This document shows, piece after piece, positions 10,243-18,751 of a stretch of 59,701 bases of DNA; position 1 is the first letter of the stretch, and each line of letters begins with the position of its first letter. Made by a program: the position numbers and the translations under genes. Below the pieces are notes generated by a model. That model saw only the letters and a program-made list of their open reading frames with translations. It was not told the DNA's origin and made no database searches. The stretch spans positions 1-59,701 of the forward strand of contig NZ_FNOB01000023.1 of the NCBI RefSeq assembly GCF_900106675.1, in the 5' to 3' direction. This stretch comes from Allgaiera indica. Its GTDB lineage: Bacteria; Pseudomonadota; Alphaproteobacteria; Rhodobacterales; Rhodobacteraceae.

Positions 10243-11424
10243 ATGGGCGAAACGGCGGAACAGATCGACGCGCTGGTGGTCGGCGCGGGACCGGCGGGGC
10301 TGATGGCGGCCGAACAGATGGCCCGCGCCGGGCGCCGCGTCGTGGTGGCCGAAGCGATGCCCAGCCCCGGACGCAAGCTGTTGATGGCCGGCAAGTCGGG
10401 GCTGAACCTGACAAAGGACGAAGATTTCGCCGCGTTCCTGTCGGCCTATGCCGACGCCGGGGATTGGCTGGCGCCGATGCTGAAGGGCTTCGGCCCCGAC
10501 CAGGTGGCGCCCTGGGCCGAGGGGCTGGGGCAGACCCTGTTCGTGGGCTCGTCAGGCCGGGTGTTTCCCAAGGCGATGAAGGCCTCGCCGCTGCTGCGCG
10601 CCTGGCTTGCACGGCTGGGGGATGCCGGGGTCACGCTGCGCCGCCTCTGGCGCTGGACCGGATTTCGTGAAGAGCGCCTGGCCTTCACCACGCCCGAGGG
10701 GCCGCGCCTGATCGCCCCGCGCGTCACGGTGCTGGCGCTTGGGGGCGCCAGCTGGTCGCGGCTGGGGTCCGATGGGGCTTGGGCGCCCTGGCTGGCGGAT
10801 CGGGGGGTGGAAATCGCCCCCTTCGCCCCTGCCAACATGGGCTTTCGCGTGGCCTGGTCCGACCATATGGCGCGCCATTTCGGCCAGCCGGTGAAGGGCG
10901 TGGCGCTGAACGCCGGGGGCCAGCACCTGCGCGCCGAATTCGTGATCTCGGCCCGGGGCATCGAGGGCGGCGGGATCTATGCCCTGTCGCGCGCGCTGCG
11001 CGAAGGCGCGACGCTGGTGCTGGATCTCGCCCCCGACCGCGACCACGACGCACTGGCGGCAAAGCTTGCCGGGCGGGGCAAGGAAAGCCTGTCGAACCGG
11101 CTGCGCAAGGCGGGGCTTTCGCCGCTGCAGATCGCGCTGGCGCAGGAGGTCGCGCGCCCCCTGCCCCGCGATCCCGCCGCCTTGGCCGGCCTGTTGAAGG
11201 CGCTGCCCCTGCCGCTGGCCGGCCCCCGCCCGCTGGACGAGGCAATATCGGTCGCCGGCGGGATCACCCGCGCCGCCCTGACCGATGGGCTGCAACTGCG
11301 CGTCCTGCCCGGCGTCTTCGCCGCCGGCGAGATGCTGGATTGGGAGGCCCCGACCGGCGGTTACCTGCTGACCGCCTGCCTGGCGACCGGCCGCTGGGCC
11401 GGGCGCGCGGCGGCGGAATACTGA
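10243..11424 (+). CDS. YhiN/HI0933-type flavoprotein (TIGR03862-like NAD(P)/FAD oxidoreductase)
   Basis: About 393 residues. The N-terminus has the FAD-binding Rossmann motif DALVVGAGPAGLMAAEQMA, then the family hallmark GRKLLMAGKSGLNLT. The C-terminus has SVAGGITRAAL and the second FAD contact PGVFAAGEMLDWEAPTGGY. These define the HI0933/YhiN group, whose substrate is unknown; the family probably acts on a nucleic-acid or small-molecule substrate in the cytosol. The frame opens at 10207 inside the pnp terminator, so I start at the ATG 10243 (MGETAEQ); ATG 10234 is the alternative. No strong Shine-Dalgarno distinguishes them. It converges on the HIT gene. Confidence 0.85.
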   Translation: MGETAEQIDALVVGAGPAGLMAAEQMARAGRRVVVAEAMPSPGRKLLMAGKSGLNLTKDEDFAAFLSAYADAGDWLAPMLKGFGPDQVAPWAEGLGQTLFVGSSGRVFPKAMKASPLLRAWLARLGDAGVTLRRLWRWTGFREERLAFTTPEGPRLIAPRVTVLALGGASWSRLGSDGAWAPWLADRGVEIAPFAPANMGFRVAWSDHMARHFGQPVKGVALNAGGQHLRAEFVISARGIEGGGIYALSRALREGATLVLDLAPDRDHDALAAKLAGRGKESLSNRLRKAGLSPLQIALAQEVARPLPRDPAALAGLLKALPLPLAGPRPLDEAISVAGGITRAALTDGLQLRVLPGVFAAGEMLDWEAPTGGYLLTACLATGRWAGRAAAEY

Positions 11425-11428
11425 GCGC

Positions 11429-11809
11429 CTATTCGGGTTGCGGAAGCATCCGCCCCAGCCGCCGCCCGCCCAGGATATGGACATGCAGATGCGGCACCTC
11501 CTGCACGCCATGCGCGCCCGCGTTCGATATCGCCCGGAAGCCCTGGCCCTGATCCAGCGTCACACCCGTCATCTCGCAGACGCGGCCGATGGTGCGGGTG
11601 AAGTCGACGATCTCGGCATCCGTCGCTTCGCGCGCGAAATGGTCATAGCTGACATAGGCGCCCTTGGGGATCACCAGGACGTGCACAGGCGCCTGCGGGC
11701 CGATATCGTGAAAGGCCAGGCTGTGTTCGGTTTCCAGCACGGTCTTGATGGGGATCTCGCCGCGCAGGATCTTGGCGAAAACATTCTGGTCGTCGTAGCT
11801 GTAGGGCAT
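11429..11809 (-). CDS. HIT-family nucleotide hydrolase (HINT-type)
   Basis: 126 residues. Residues ~1-20 (MPYSYDDQNVFAKILRGEIP) and the C-terminal histidine triad HLHVHILGG mark a HINT-type protein, which hydrolyses AMP-lysine or related phosphoramidates in the cytoplasm. The start is at the ATG 11807-11809; the open frame upstream belongs to the glycosyltransferase region. It begins 8 bp after the stop of the upstream minus-strand glycosyltransferase, so the two are probably co-transcribed, an unusual pairing. Confidence 0.92.
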   Translation of the reverse strand: MPYSYDDQNVFAKILRGEIPIKTVLETEHSLAFHDIGPQAPVHVLVIPKGAYVSYDHFAREATDAEIVDFTRTIGRVCEMTGVTLDQGQGFRAISNAGAHGVQEVPHLHVHILGGRRLGRMLPQPE

Positions 11810-11816
11810 TCTGTCC

Positions 11817-13394
11817 TCAATCGGCAAAGAGGTTCGGGGTCGCCGCGATCTGATGCGCCTGATCCTCGGACACACCGAGGAAGGCGGCAAGCGACACGGA
11901 ATTCTCGGCCACCGAAGCACGTTCGCGCAGCCGATGGAAGCCCGTGAAACCGGCATCGCGGATGCGGTCGCTTTCGAAGGACACGTCTTGCCGGATCGTC
12001 GGCAGCAGCCGCTCCAGCACGTCCGGAGGCGTATTGTCCCCCGCCAGCCCGATCCGCCGGGCGTGGCCGACAAGATAGGCTTCGGACAGCTCGCACTGGA
12101 TCTCCAGCACGCGGGTGGTGGCTTGGTCCGCGTAGAAATCCTGCATCAGATCCAGGTTCGCCGTATCCATGCAGATGATCAGCTTGTCCGTCTGATAATA
12201 GTCGAACAGCATCCGCACCAATGCCCGCCGGTGGCGGGTGCGTTTTTCCAATGTGATCTCCAGCCCGCCCAGATCGGGCAGCGGCGTTTTCTCTTCGTTG
12301 AAGAGATAGTCGACCGCGGGCAGCCCGGTGACCTGGCGCATCCGTTCGACCACGCCCTTGGCGACATGCCATTTCTTGCTGGTCACGATCATCAGTTCGC
12401 GTTCGCGGCCCAGGCTGGTCTCGGTCTCCCAGAAACGCGGGGCGAAGCGGCGCCCGACACGGCCGCGCCCCGTCAGGAACTCGAACAGTTGCCGCCCCTC
12501 GTTCGAGATCGGGAAGGTCACGCCCTTGGCCGTGTATAACTGTCCCAGCCGCGCCTTCAGCTCTGTCGCGTCGGGAGATATCTTGCGCGCGAACAGGTAA
12601 TCCTGCCCCAGAAGCAGATCGAAATGGTCGTTGTAGAAGGTCACCGGCATTCCGTAATCGGTGAACAGCAGGAAGGTCAGGCTGCGGCTCTGGATCTGAT
12701 CCGTGGGGATCAGATGGCGCACAAGGGTCTGAAAGAATGTCTCGTCCGGGATCCAGGTGGTACGAAAGAAGCGCAGCACATCGGGGCGCTCGCGCAGGAA
12801 TTGCAGGATCTCCTCGATGGTGCGGCGGCGCAGGCACCACCATTGGCTGCCGATCTGCACCTGCAGGTCTTCCGGGATCTTGCGTTTCAGCCGTAGCCAG
12901 CGCTGCATCTTCAATGCCCAGTAGAACAGTCGCTTGTGCTTGCGCTCGTTTAGATAGTGGCGATAGTTCAGCCGGTCTTCCTTCAGCCCGGTCTTGATCC
13001 AGCCAGAGGTGAAGAAATCGCAGCTTTCGATATAGTCGGCGTCCACGCGGCCCAGGAAATCATGCGCGTATTCGGCCGTCTTGATGACCATGCAATCGCC
13101 CGACAGCAGGTAGAAATGGGTCGCGTCGGGGAAGCTTTCCAGCGCCGCCTCGATCGCGTTCAGCGTCGCCTGCACCAGGCTCCATTCGCCCCAGCCGCAG
13201 CGCACCCGCTGGCGCGCGAAAGTGACGGCGGGTTTGTCCTTCAGCGCGGCGCGGATCTTGGCGTACTCCTGATCCGAGGCGCGGGCGTCGAAATGGATCG
13301 CCATGCAATCCCCGGCCGCGGTCAGGCGTTCGGCCTGGGCGATGATCCGGTCGGGATCCCTGTGACACAGCAATATGAAGGCGATCTTCGTCAT
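11817..13394 (-). CDS. Core-2/I-branching-type beta-1,6-N-acetylglucosaminyltransferase with C-terminal DUF5928-like domain
   Basis: 525 residues from MTKIAFILLCHRDPDRII. The N-terminal ~280 residues look like glycosyltransferase family 14 (branching transferase): HFYLLSGDCMVIKTAEYA, IQIGSQWWCLRRRTIEEIL (read QVQIGSQWWCLRRRTIEEIL), and RTTWIPDETFFQTLVRH. The C-terminal ~200 residues (SLGRERELMIVTSKKWHVAK to PNLFAD) form a separate domain that includes a P-loop-free alpha/beta segment; I recall it as DUF5927/5928 from Rhodobacteraceae but cannot verify. The frame is open 73 codons upstream, into the intergenic promoter region, so the ATG 13392-13394 is used. It is divergent from a sulfotransferase gene. 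Probable role: decoration of a surface polysaccharide. Confidence 0.8.
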   Translation of the reverse strand: MTKIAFILLCHRDPDRIIAQAERLTAAGDCMAIHFDARASDQEYAKIRAALKDKPAVTFARQRVRCGWGEWSLVQATLNAIEAALESFPDATHFYLLSGDCMVIKTAEYAHDFLGRVDADYIESCDFFTSGWIKTGLKEDRLNYRHYLNERKHKRLFYWALKMQRWLRLKRKIPEDLQVQIGSQWWCLRRRTIEEILQFLRERPDVLRFFRTTWIPDETFFQTLVRHLIPTDQIQSRSLTFLLFTDYGMPVTFYNDHFDLLLGQDYLFARKISPDATELKARLGQLYTAKGVTFPISNEGRQLFEFLTGRGRVGRRFAPRFWETETSLGRERELMIVTSKKWHVAKGVVERMRQVTGLPAVDYLFNEEKTPLPDLGGLEITLEKRTRHRRALVRMLFDYYQTDKLIICMDTANLDLMQDFYADQATTRVLEIQCELSEAYLVGHARRIGLAGDNTPPDVLERLLPTIRQDVSFESDRIRDAGFTGFHRLRERASVAENSVSLAAFLGVSEDQAHQIAATPNLFAD

Positions 13395-13496
13395 CGCAGT
13401 GAACCTATCCCCGTCCTTGCCCCGTCCTAGGCCCGTCCCTGGCTGGTCGCGGACACGTCCTGGGCCGGTGCCTTGCCGGCCTCCTGCCCCATTCTT

Positions 13497-13560
13497 TCCC
13501 CAAAATAGCTGCATCAATTGTTGAAATGACAGGACTTGTTTGATTTTTTGTCGGGAATTG
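13497..13560. promoter_or_regulatory. AT-rich divergent promoter region between glycosyltransferase and sulfotransferase
   Basis: The 217-bp divergent intergenic region contains one clearly AT-rich stretch (AAAATAGC, CAATTGTTGAAATGACAGG, TTGTTTGATTTTTTG), with a small palindrome TCAA-TTG-TTGA. It is the natural site for back-to-back promoters of the minus-strand glycosyltransferase and plus-strand sulfotransferase. No certain -35/-10 pair is named. Confidence 0.3.
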
Positions 13561-13611
13561 TGCGGGCGCTTGCCCGGGCGGCCCGGCCTGGGCCAGAGGA
13601 GGCACAAGAGC

Positions 13612-14430
13612 ATGGGATTTCCGGGAACCTGGATGACCGAAAGCGAAAGCGTCGTCTACCGGGTGGTGCCGAAATGCGCCTGCTCGTCGATCGGGCAGAT
13701 CCTGTATTATTCGGATCACGGGCGGTTCTTCGACGGTGACATCCACGATTCCACCGAAGGCCTGCACAAATGGGCGCAAGAGCACAGCCAGCCGCTGATC
13801 GAGGCCAATGCGCGCGCCCACAAATCCTATGCCTTCACCTGCGTGCGCAATCCCTACACCCGTATCCTGTCGTCCTTCTTCGACAAGATCTGCGGCATCC
13901 AGCGCAACGGCAAGCGCTACCGCGGCAAGCTGGTGCCGATGCTGGTGCAGAAATACGGCATCGAGGTCGGAGACCCCGAGACCGGTTTCGAATTCGACCA
14001 GATCGCCAGCTTCCGCCGTTTCCTGCTGTTCGCGCGCGACACGATCCGCTGGCGCAAGCCGATGGAGCCCGACATCCACTGGTCCGCGATGTCTGGCCAT
14101 ATCTCGACCTTCATCGCCAATGGCGGACATTACGACCACATCTTCTTCACCGAGAAATTCGACGAAGGGATGCAGGTCGTGCTCGACCATATCGAGACGC
14201 CCGTGAAGGTGGATCTGAAACAGGTGCCGCGGTTCAATGAAAGCGAAGGCCACGGGCCGAAACGTGCCCAACCGGTCGAGGCCTATTTCGACGATCTCTC
14301 GATGCATCTGGTACGCGAGATCTACAAGCGCGACTTCGAGCTGTTCAAATACGATTTCGACAACCCGGGCAACAAGATGCCGCTGGCCGAGGTCGACCTG
14401 GACGAGGTTCACGCCAAGCTGGGCAACTAG
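13612..14430 (+). CDS. Sulfotransferase family 2 domain protein
   Basis: 272 residues. The 5'-phosphosulfate loop is YRVVPKCACSSIGQIL (the family pattern is x-PK-x-x-x-x-S) and the 3'-phosphate motif is CVRNPYTRILSSFFDKI, both typical of carbohydrate sulfotransferases that use PAPS. YDHIFFTEKFDEGMQVVLD and RDFELFKYDFDNPG match the C-terminal part. The start MGFPGTWMTESES is fixed by AGAGGAGG 9 nt upstream (13595-13602). It is divergent from the branching glycosyltransferase and next to other glycan genes, so its acceptor is probably a cell-surface or secreted sugar polymer. Confidence 0.88.
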   Translation: MGFPGTWMTESESVVYRVVPKCACSSIGQILYYSDHGRFFDGDIHDSTEGLHKWAQEHSQPLIEANARAHKSYAFTCVRNPYTRILSSFFDKICGIQRNGKRYRGKLVPMLVQKYGIEVGDPETGFEFDQIASFRRFLLFARDTIRWRKPMEPDIHWSAMSGHISTFIANGGHYDHIFFTEKFDEGMQVVLDHIETPVKVDLKQVPRFNESEGHGPKRAQPVEAYFDDLSMHLVREIYKRDFELFKYDFDNPGNKMPLAEVDLDEVHAKLGN

Positions 14431-14453
14431 CGCCCGGGTCCCGGCCTCGGCGG

Positions 14454-15698
14454 TCAGGCCCCGAAAGCCAGATCGCGGAACGCCCGGAACAACCGGTGCA
14501 CTGCGGGGCGCTTGTAGGGAAAGGTTTCCGCGTCGTCCATGTCATGGACGATCAGGGCGGTGTCGATCTCGAACACCAGCAGCCGGCCATCGGCGGTTTC
14601 GGCGCAGTCGAGGCCCCAGTAATCCAGGCCCACCCGCGCCTGCATCGCCGCGAAGGCGGCGGCGTGGCGATGGGCAAAACCACCCTCGTCGTCGAAGGTT
14701 TCGAACCATTCTCGCTCGGCGTCGCGACGGTCGGTGTTGCCGGACATTGCGGCCGACAGGTAATGCACGATCCAGTGGTCCGACAGTGCCAGATGCACCG
14801 GATAGGGCCGTCCGCCGATCAGCACGACGCGGGCCTTGGCGTAAAGGCCCTGCTTGCCGATGTATTCGACGAACGGGGCCAGATAGAAGGTGTGGGCCTC
14901 ATTCACCATGAGGATCGCGCCCAGATGGTGATGATCGAGAACCCGTTCCATCCCCTCGCCGGCATGGGTGCCCACAGGGCGCAGCACCAACGGCCAGCAC
15001 AACCCCGGATGCAGCCCTTCAAGCGGCGCGCCCGCCGCCACCGCCGCCAGCGCGGCACGTTCGGCGCGCAGGGTCGCTGGGCAGAGAACGCCGGGGATAT
15101 CGGCCAGAAGCCGCGAGACGCCGTCGCGGGTAAGCCCGGCGATCCGCGCGGGATTTCCGTTCAGCATCCGTCCGCGATAGCTTTCCCTGATCGCGTCCAG
15201 CCGCGCCAGCGTGGCACGGTGGGCCGGCGCCTCGGCCACCCCCATCAGCAGCGCGTCATGGGGCGGAAGATCGGTCAGGCTTTCGATGGTCTCATCCACA
15301 TGGTGCGTCAGCAGCGTCACGTCCGACCCCGACAGCAGGAAATCGACCGGCGTGTTGGACATGAAATCCCCCGGCGTGACCAGCGCCAATAGGCGCGGGC
15401 CGGAGCCGTCACCATGCGGGGTGGCAAAGGTCGGGGACAGCGCCACCGCCTCGGCCCGCAGGGCGGCGGCCTCATCGGTGCGGCCGTGGCTTTGCAAGAT
15501 GGTTGCCAGATCCATCAGCGCGGCGGCATCGGTCGGATCGGCATCGAGCCGGGCGATCATCGCATCGAACAGCGGCTGCAGATCCCGGCCCTCGAAGACC
15601 CGGCGCGCAACCGCGGCCATTCCCAGGGTGACCGGCTCGGTCCCGCGCGCCCCTGCACCCGCCCCGGTGACCGCCAAATCGTCCCTGTCGCCCCGCAT
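14454..15698 (-). CDS. TPR protein with ATP-grasp-like C-terminal domain
   Basis: 414 residues from MRGDRDDLAVTGAGAG. Residues ~30-90 contain a TPR-like helical pair (DPTDAAALMDLATILQSHGR, then TDEAAALRAEAVALSP). The C-terminal ~250 residues resemble an ATP-grasp ligase: PLVLRPVGTHAGEGMERV as a glycine-rich loop, YIGKQGLYAKARVVLIGG, and GLDYWGLDCAETADGRLLVF followed by EIDTALIVHD as the metal-binding acidic motif. Similar TPR/ATP-grasp proteins are known as hypotheticals near glycan genes. It converges on the sulfotransferase (24 bp apart). An upstream-extended start is open but a purine-rich GGGGGATG precedes the chosen ATG. Confidence 0.6.
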   Translation of the reverse strand: MRGDRDDLAVTGAGAGARGTEPVTLGMAAVARRVFEGRDLQPLFDAMIARLDADPTDAAALMDLATILQSHGRTDEAAALRAEAVALSPTFATPHGDGSGPRLLALVTPGDFMSNTPVDFLLSGSDVTLLTHHVDETIESLTDLPPHDALLMGVAEAPAHRATLARLDAIRESYRGRMLNGNPARIAGLTRDGVSRLLADIPGVLCPATLRAERAALAAVAAGAPLEGLHPGLCWPLVLRPVGTHAGEGMERVLDHHHLGAILMVNEAHTFYLAPFVEYIGKQGLYAKARVVLIGGRPYPVHLALSDHWIVHYLSAAMSGNTDRRDAEREWFETFDDEGGFAHRHAAAFAAMQARVGLDYWGLDCAETADGRLLVFEIDTALIVHDMDDAETFPYKRPAVHRLFRAFRDLAFGA

Positions 15699-16325
15699 CA
15701 CGCCACATCCCCCTGTCCCGATGTCATTCGGGGGCAGTTTAGAAGCCCGCGCGCGGAACGTCTTGCCCAAAAGCACGATCGGCCCGCGAAGGGCAACCGG
15801 AGACCAAGATGATGTTCCAAGAAGCGCACGGACGGGCATTGAGTTCGCCATGCGCGACCTCCGGGCACCACATCGCTTTCGCGTTCCCTATCGTGCCGAT
15901 CTGCTGCTATCTGGTAGAGGCGATGTCCGCCCGTCTGAACCGCGCCGGGTTTGCCGGAGGCTCCAACTCCTGCGCAGGATGGAGCATCATGAGCAAGGCG
16001 AGCGCGTATTTTGCGCGTCCGGTCACACCTTGTGATCCGCGTTCTGTATCTTCCTCCAGTTTTGGGCAGAGACCGCTCCAACAAGGAGACGGACAATGAA
16101 GCGGTCGAGGGTCAGCGAGGAGCAGACCATCAGATGAACAGCGCTTACGCTTTTACCGGGAGGTCCCTTGATGTTCCCGCTCTGAATGTGCTTCTTCACT
16201 CCTTGGAGTATGAAGTGAACAGCACTGGATCATCCCACGGAAGGGTCGAGCTCGCTCCGCGCAAGGAACTCTACTTCGGATGGGCGTCAACATCATGTGC
16301 GCCGGACAACAACGGGAGACCGACA
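15699..16325. other. Intergenic region with IS3-family remnant, no intact gene
   Basis: No credible full gene was seen in these 627 bp. Base composition falls toward the right. The stretch contains an IS3-type OrfA start at 16096 (separate entry) and a motif (CGGGTTTGCCGGAGGCTCC around 15946) that recalls alphaproteobacterial IS flanks. Two similar leaders, GGAGACGGACAATG at 16085 and GGGAGACCGACAATG at 16314, precede the remnant and the FkbM gene; this may be a local duplication or chance. Confidence 0.5.
16096..16137 (+). pseudogene. IS3-family OrfA remnant (N-terminus only)
   Basis: The frame reads MKRSRVSEEQTIR and then stops. IS3-family OrfA proteins commonly begin MKRSRFSEEQIIxIL, so this is the first dozen codons of such a helix-turn-helix protein, preceded by AAGGAGACGGACA as ribosome-binding site. 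Nothing recognisable follows. It marks the left edge of the probably acquired FkbM/GT25 segment. Confidence 0.55.
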
Positions 16326-17186
16326 ATGCGTGCTGTACTTGCGCGCCTCAACAAGAAGAGGCTGTATCGACGCCATGCGCGCAAGGCGAATGCCGAGGCT
16401 TGGCAGAAGTACGCTGCGCTTTCTGCACAGGAGCGCGCGCTGATAGCCGCGACGCTTTCACATTTCCGTCCAGTTGAGACCGGGCACCCGCTTGTCAGGT
16501 GCGGTCCCAACCAGGACGGCGGGTACTTATTGCCCGACGATCTCGCAGGACTGACCGCGCTCTATTCCCCCGGAGTATCTGACACGACCGGTTTCGATTT
16601 GGAGATGGCAGAGAGCGGACTGGCATGCTTCCTGGCAGACGGTTCCGTCGACAGGCCTTCGCACCTCCATCCCAACATGCGGTTCGAGAAGATGATGATC
16701 GGGCCGGCAATGGCCGATGGCTACATGACCCTCGACTCCTGGGTGTCACGCACCGCGCCCTCGTCTGGCGACTTGCTGATGCAGATGGATATCGAAGGTT
16801 CAGAATATGACGTGCTACTCTGCGCGTCGGAGAAATTGCTGTCGCGATTCCGCATTATCGTTCTCGAGATGCATTTCATCGATCGCATGTTGTTCGGCCC
16901 CGATCGAGACAGGCTGGATAGGTTATTCCGGCATTTGGCCCGTACCCATGTCCTTTGCCACACGCACGTCAACAACGTTGCAGCGCCTGTCCGGATCGGC
17001 AAGGCACTCGTTCCGCCTTTCGTCGAGCTGACCTTTTTGCGTCTCGACCGAGTTTCGTTGGATGCCTGCCGGGAGGCGGAATATCCACATCCTCTGGACG
17101 TGGACAACATGCCGGATCTTCCCCCGGCATCGGCCATTCCATTTTGGCGATCTGAAGTGGATGATGACCGATGCAAGCATTCCTGA
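16326..17186 (+). CDS. FkbM-family methyltransferase
   Basis: 286 residues from MRAVLARLNKKRLYRRHARK. SAM-dependent methyltransferases of the FkbM type methylate sugar hydroxyls among other targets. CGPNQDGGYLLPDDLAGL corresponds to the family opening motif, and LLMQMDIEGSEYDVLL carries the signature D-x-EG-x-E. FRIIVLEMHFIDRML follows. The frame is open a further 105 codons upstream, but that part is IS debris. GGGAG 8 nt before the ATG 16326 supports the start. It overlaps the GT25 gene by 16 bp. Base composition and codon use are less GC-biased than in the core genes, which suggests transfer. Confidence 0.82.
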   Translation: MRAVLARLNKKRLYRRHARKANAEAWQKYAALSAQERALIAATLSHFRPVETGHPLVRCGPNQDGGYLLPDDLAGLTALYSPGVSDTTGFDLEMAESGLACFLADGSVDRPSHLHPNMRFEKMMIGPAMADGYMTLDSWVSRTAPSSGDLLMQMDIEGSEYDVLLCASEKLLSRFRIIVLEMHFIDRMLFGPDRDRLDRLFRHLARTHVLCHTHVNNVAAPVRIGKALVPPFVELTFLRLDRVSLDACREAEYPHPLDVDNMPDLPPASAIPFWRSEVDDDRCKHS

Positions 17187-18019
17187 TCAATCTCGACCGA
17201 GCGACAGAGCGCCGTGCATACATGCTGGGGGAACTGAAGCGTCTCTGGCCGGAATTGGTGGTGAACCGTGCGCTGGCTGTCGATATCAAGGCACCAGATT
17301 GGCAACCTCCAGCGCGATACCGACCGGGGAAGTGGCGCAGCGATCGCTGGGCCCTTGGCCCAAGCGACATTGAGATCTTTCGAAGTCACCTTGATTGCTG
17401 GGAGAAGATTGCGCGCTCAGATCAGCCAGGTCTTGTGTTAGAGGACGATCTTTTGTTCTCGGAACAGTTTCGTACATCGGTCGAGAAGATGGTGCAGCAT
17501 CCCCACCCTGGCGTGATCCGGCTTGATGGATTGTCGCGTTCGTTGCTTCTGGAAGCCCCGATCGCTATCTGCCAAGATGTTGGGATCAGTAGATTGCGGA
17601 GTCTGGCACCAAGTAGCGCGGCCTATCTGCTATGGCCCCAGGCGGCTCAGGCACTGGTATCTACGGCATGGATCGCGCGTACGGTCGACGACTTTCTGTT
17701 CGACCCTTACCCTGCTGACCGCGGCACCCGAGGACATGGTCTGCCTGTGTGGCAGTTTGAGCCAGCACCATGCACTCAGGCGCAATTTGGCGGTTATGAG
17801 GGTGCGGAAAGGTCGATTCCCGAGTGCCTCAGGATTACCGAACGCAAGGATACCGTGATACGGAAGAACCGAAGGCTCAAGGGACCGCTTCTCTATCGGC
17901 TCCGAAAGGAGTTCCTGCGTATTCGCCAACGTAGACTTGAGGCTGCGCGGGTGCGACGCATTGTTGCAGACGGAGGCCGACATTGCCCAGCCCAACCGGC
18001 GCCCGGCTTATCTTGGTAA
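17171..18019 (+). CDS. Glycosyltransferase family 25 (LPS-type)
   Basis: 282 residues. The start MQAFLINLDRATERRAYM shows the GT25 N-terminal motif INLDRxxxR, and DQPGLVLEDDLLFSEQF carries the acidic EDD sugar-nucleotide/metal motif. RSLAPSSAAYLLWPQAAQAL and VDDFLFDP follow the family pattern. GT25 enzymes transfer sugars, often galactose, to lipooligosaccharide or other surface glycans. It overlaps the FkbM gene and is co-transcribed with it. The C-terminus is basic and ends just before IS5-family debris. GC content is lower than the genome core, consistent with acquisition. Confidence 0.85.
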   Translation: MQAFLINLDRATERRAYMLGELKRLWPELVVNRALAVDIKAPDWQPPARYRPGKWRSDRWALGPSDIEIFRSHLDCWEKIARSDQPGLVLEDDLLFSEQFRTSVEKMVQHPHPGVIRLDGLSRSLLLEAPIAICQDVGISRLRSLAPSSAAYLLWPQAAQALVSTAWIARTVDDFLFDPYPADRGTRGHGLPVWQFEPAPCTQAQFGGYEGAERSIPECLRITERKDTVIRKNRRLKGPLLYRLRKEFLRIRQRRLEAARVRRIVADGGRHCPAQPAPGLSW

Positions 18020-18124
18020 TTGCGCTTCGCTTCCAAAGCTGTGGGGACTCTGATCGATTTTCCAAGACGAGGCATGTTTATTTCGGCTCACCCTAATCTG
18101 TGTGAATAGCCCTAGGGTCAGGCC

Positions 18125-18227
18125 TCATAGCCAATAGATGACGGTTGCAGCGAGTGCGATTGCTGAGAAGAAGACCTTCGGACAGCGGTCATATCTTGTT
18201 GCCACACGCCGCCAATCCTTGAGCCTG
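18125..18227 (-). pseudogene. IS5-family (IS427-type) transposase, C-terminal fragment
   Basis: On the minus strand the frame encodes KDWRRVATRYDRCPKVFF, then SAIALAATVIYWL and stop, the standard C-terminus of IS427-type IS5 transposases. The matching upstream part (RKKTVKYDKRRYK ... NRIGIMFGRL) is found at 19623-19696 on the same strand, beyond the IS3 element. The two halves join in frame if the IS3 element and one CCTG copy are removed, so the IS3 element inserted here. Confidence 0.8.
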
Positions 18228-18628
18228 TGACCTGCCACGGGTCTTTCATCCAGCCGTGACCGGAACCCGGTTGGTGTTTACGCCGATCGGCGCAGGTTGA
18301 GCAATCGCCCGACGCGCGGAGCTATCATCTCGCGCAGCGGGGCGGGCGATTGCGGTGGTCAGGCTCCGCGCGTAGTCAGCCGGTGTCTGATAGTCCAAGG
18401 CCGAGTGCGGGCGTTCGGTGTTATAGTCGGCGGCCCAAGTGGCGATCACGATCCGCGCGTGGGCCAGGTTGCGGAACATGGTCTCGTTGAGCAACTCATC
18501 GCGCATCCGCCCGTTGAAGCTCTCCACGAAGCCGTGTCTCGCATCGGCCTGCCCGGCGCGATGTAGTGCCACTCGATCCGGTGGGTGGCTGCGAAGGTTA
18601 AGATCGCGTTACTGGTCAGTTCGGTGCC

Positions 18629-18670
18629 CCTCGCCATTGTCTCTCGGACCAATGGCGTTCCAATGGCTCG
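18629..18670 (-). repeat. Palindromic mini-insertion, family B copy 2 (in frame in orfB)
   Basis: About 42 bp, present between the codons for the catalytic SD and GTEL of the transposase and replacing one Asn codon, a net +39 that keeps the frame and adds RAIGTPLVRETMAR. Core inverted repeat: CGCCATTG (18632-18639) and CAATGGCG (18650-18657). It aligns with copy 1 when read in the opposite orientation: both share GAGCCAT, CGCCAT, CGAG and ATGGCGA in the same order and spacing. Confidence 0.7.
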
Positions 18671-18751
18671 ATCGCTGACGATCATTCCGGGTTTGCCGCG
18701 GCGTTCGATCAGGGCCGTCAGTTCACGCGCCACACGGCGCCCCGAGATCGA

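Noticed and set aside
15809-16099. 96-codon plus-strand frame before the FkbM gene
   Set aside because: It runs through IS-like debris, lacks motifs, and overlaps the OrfA remnant.
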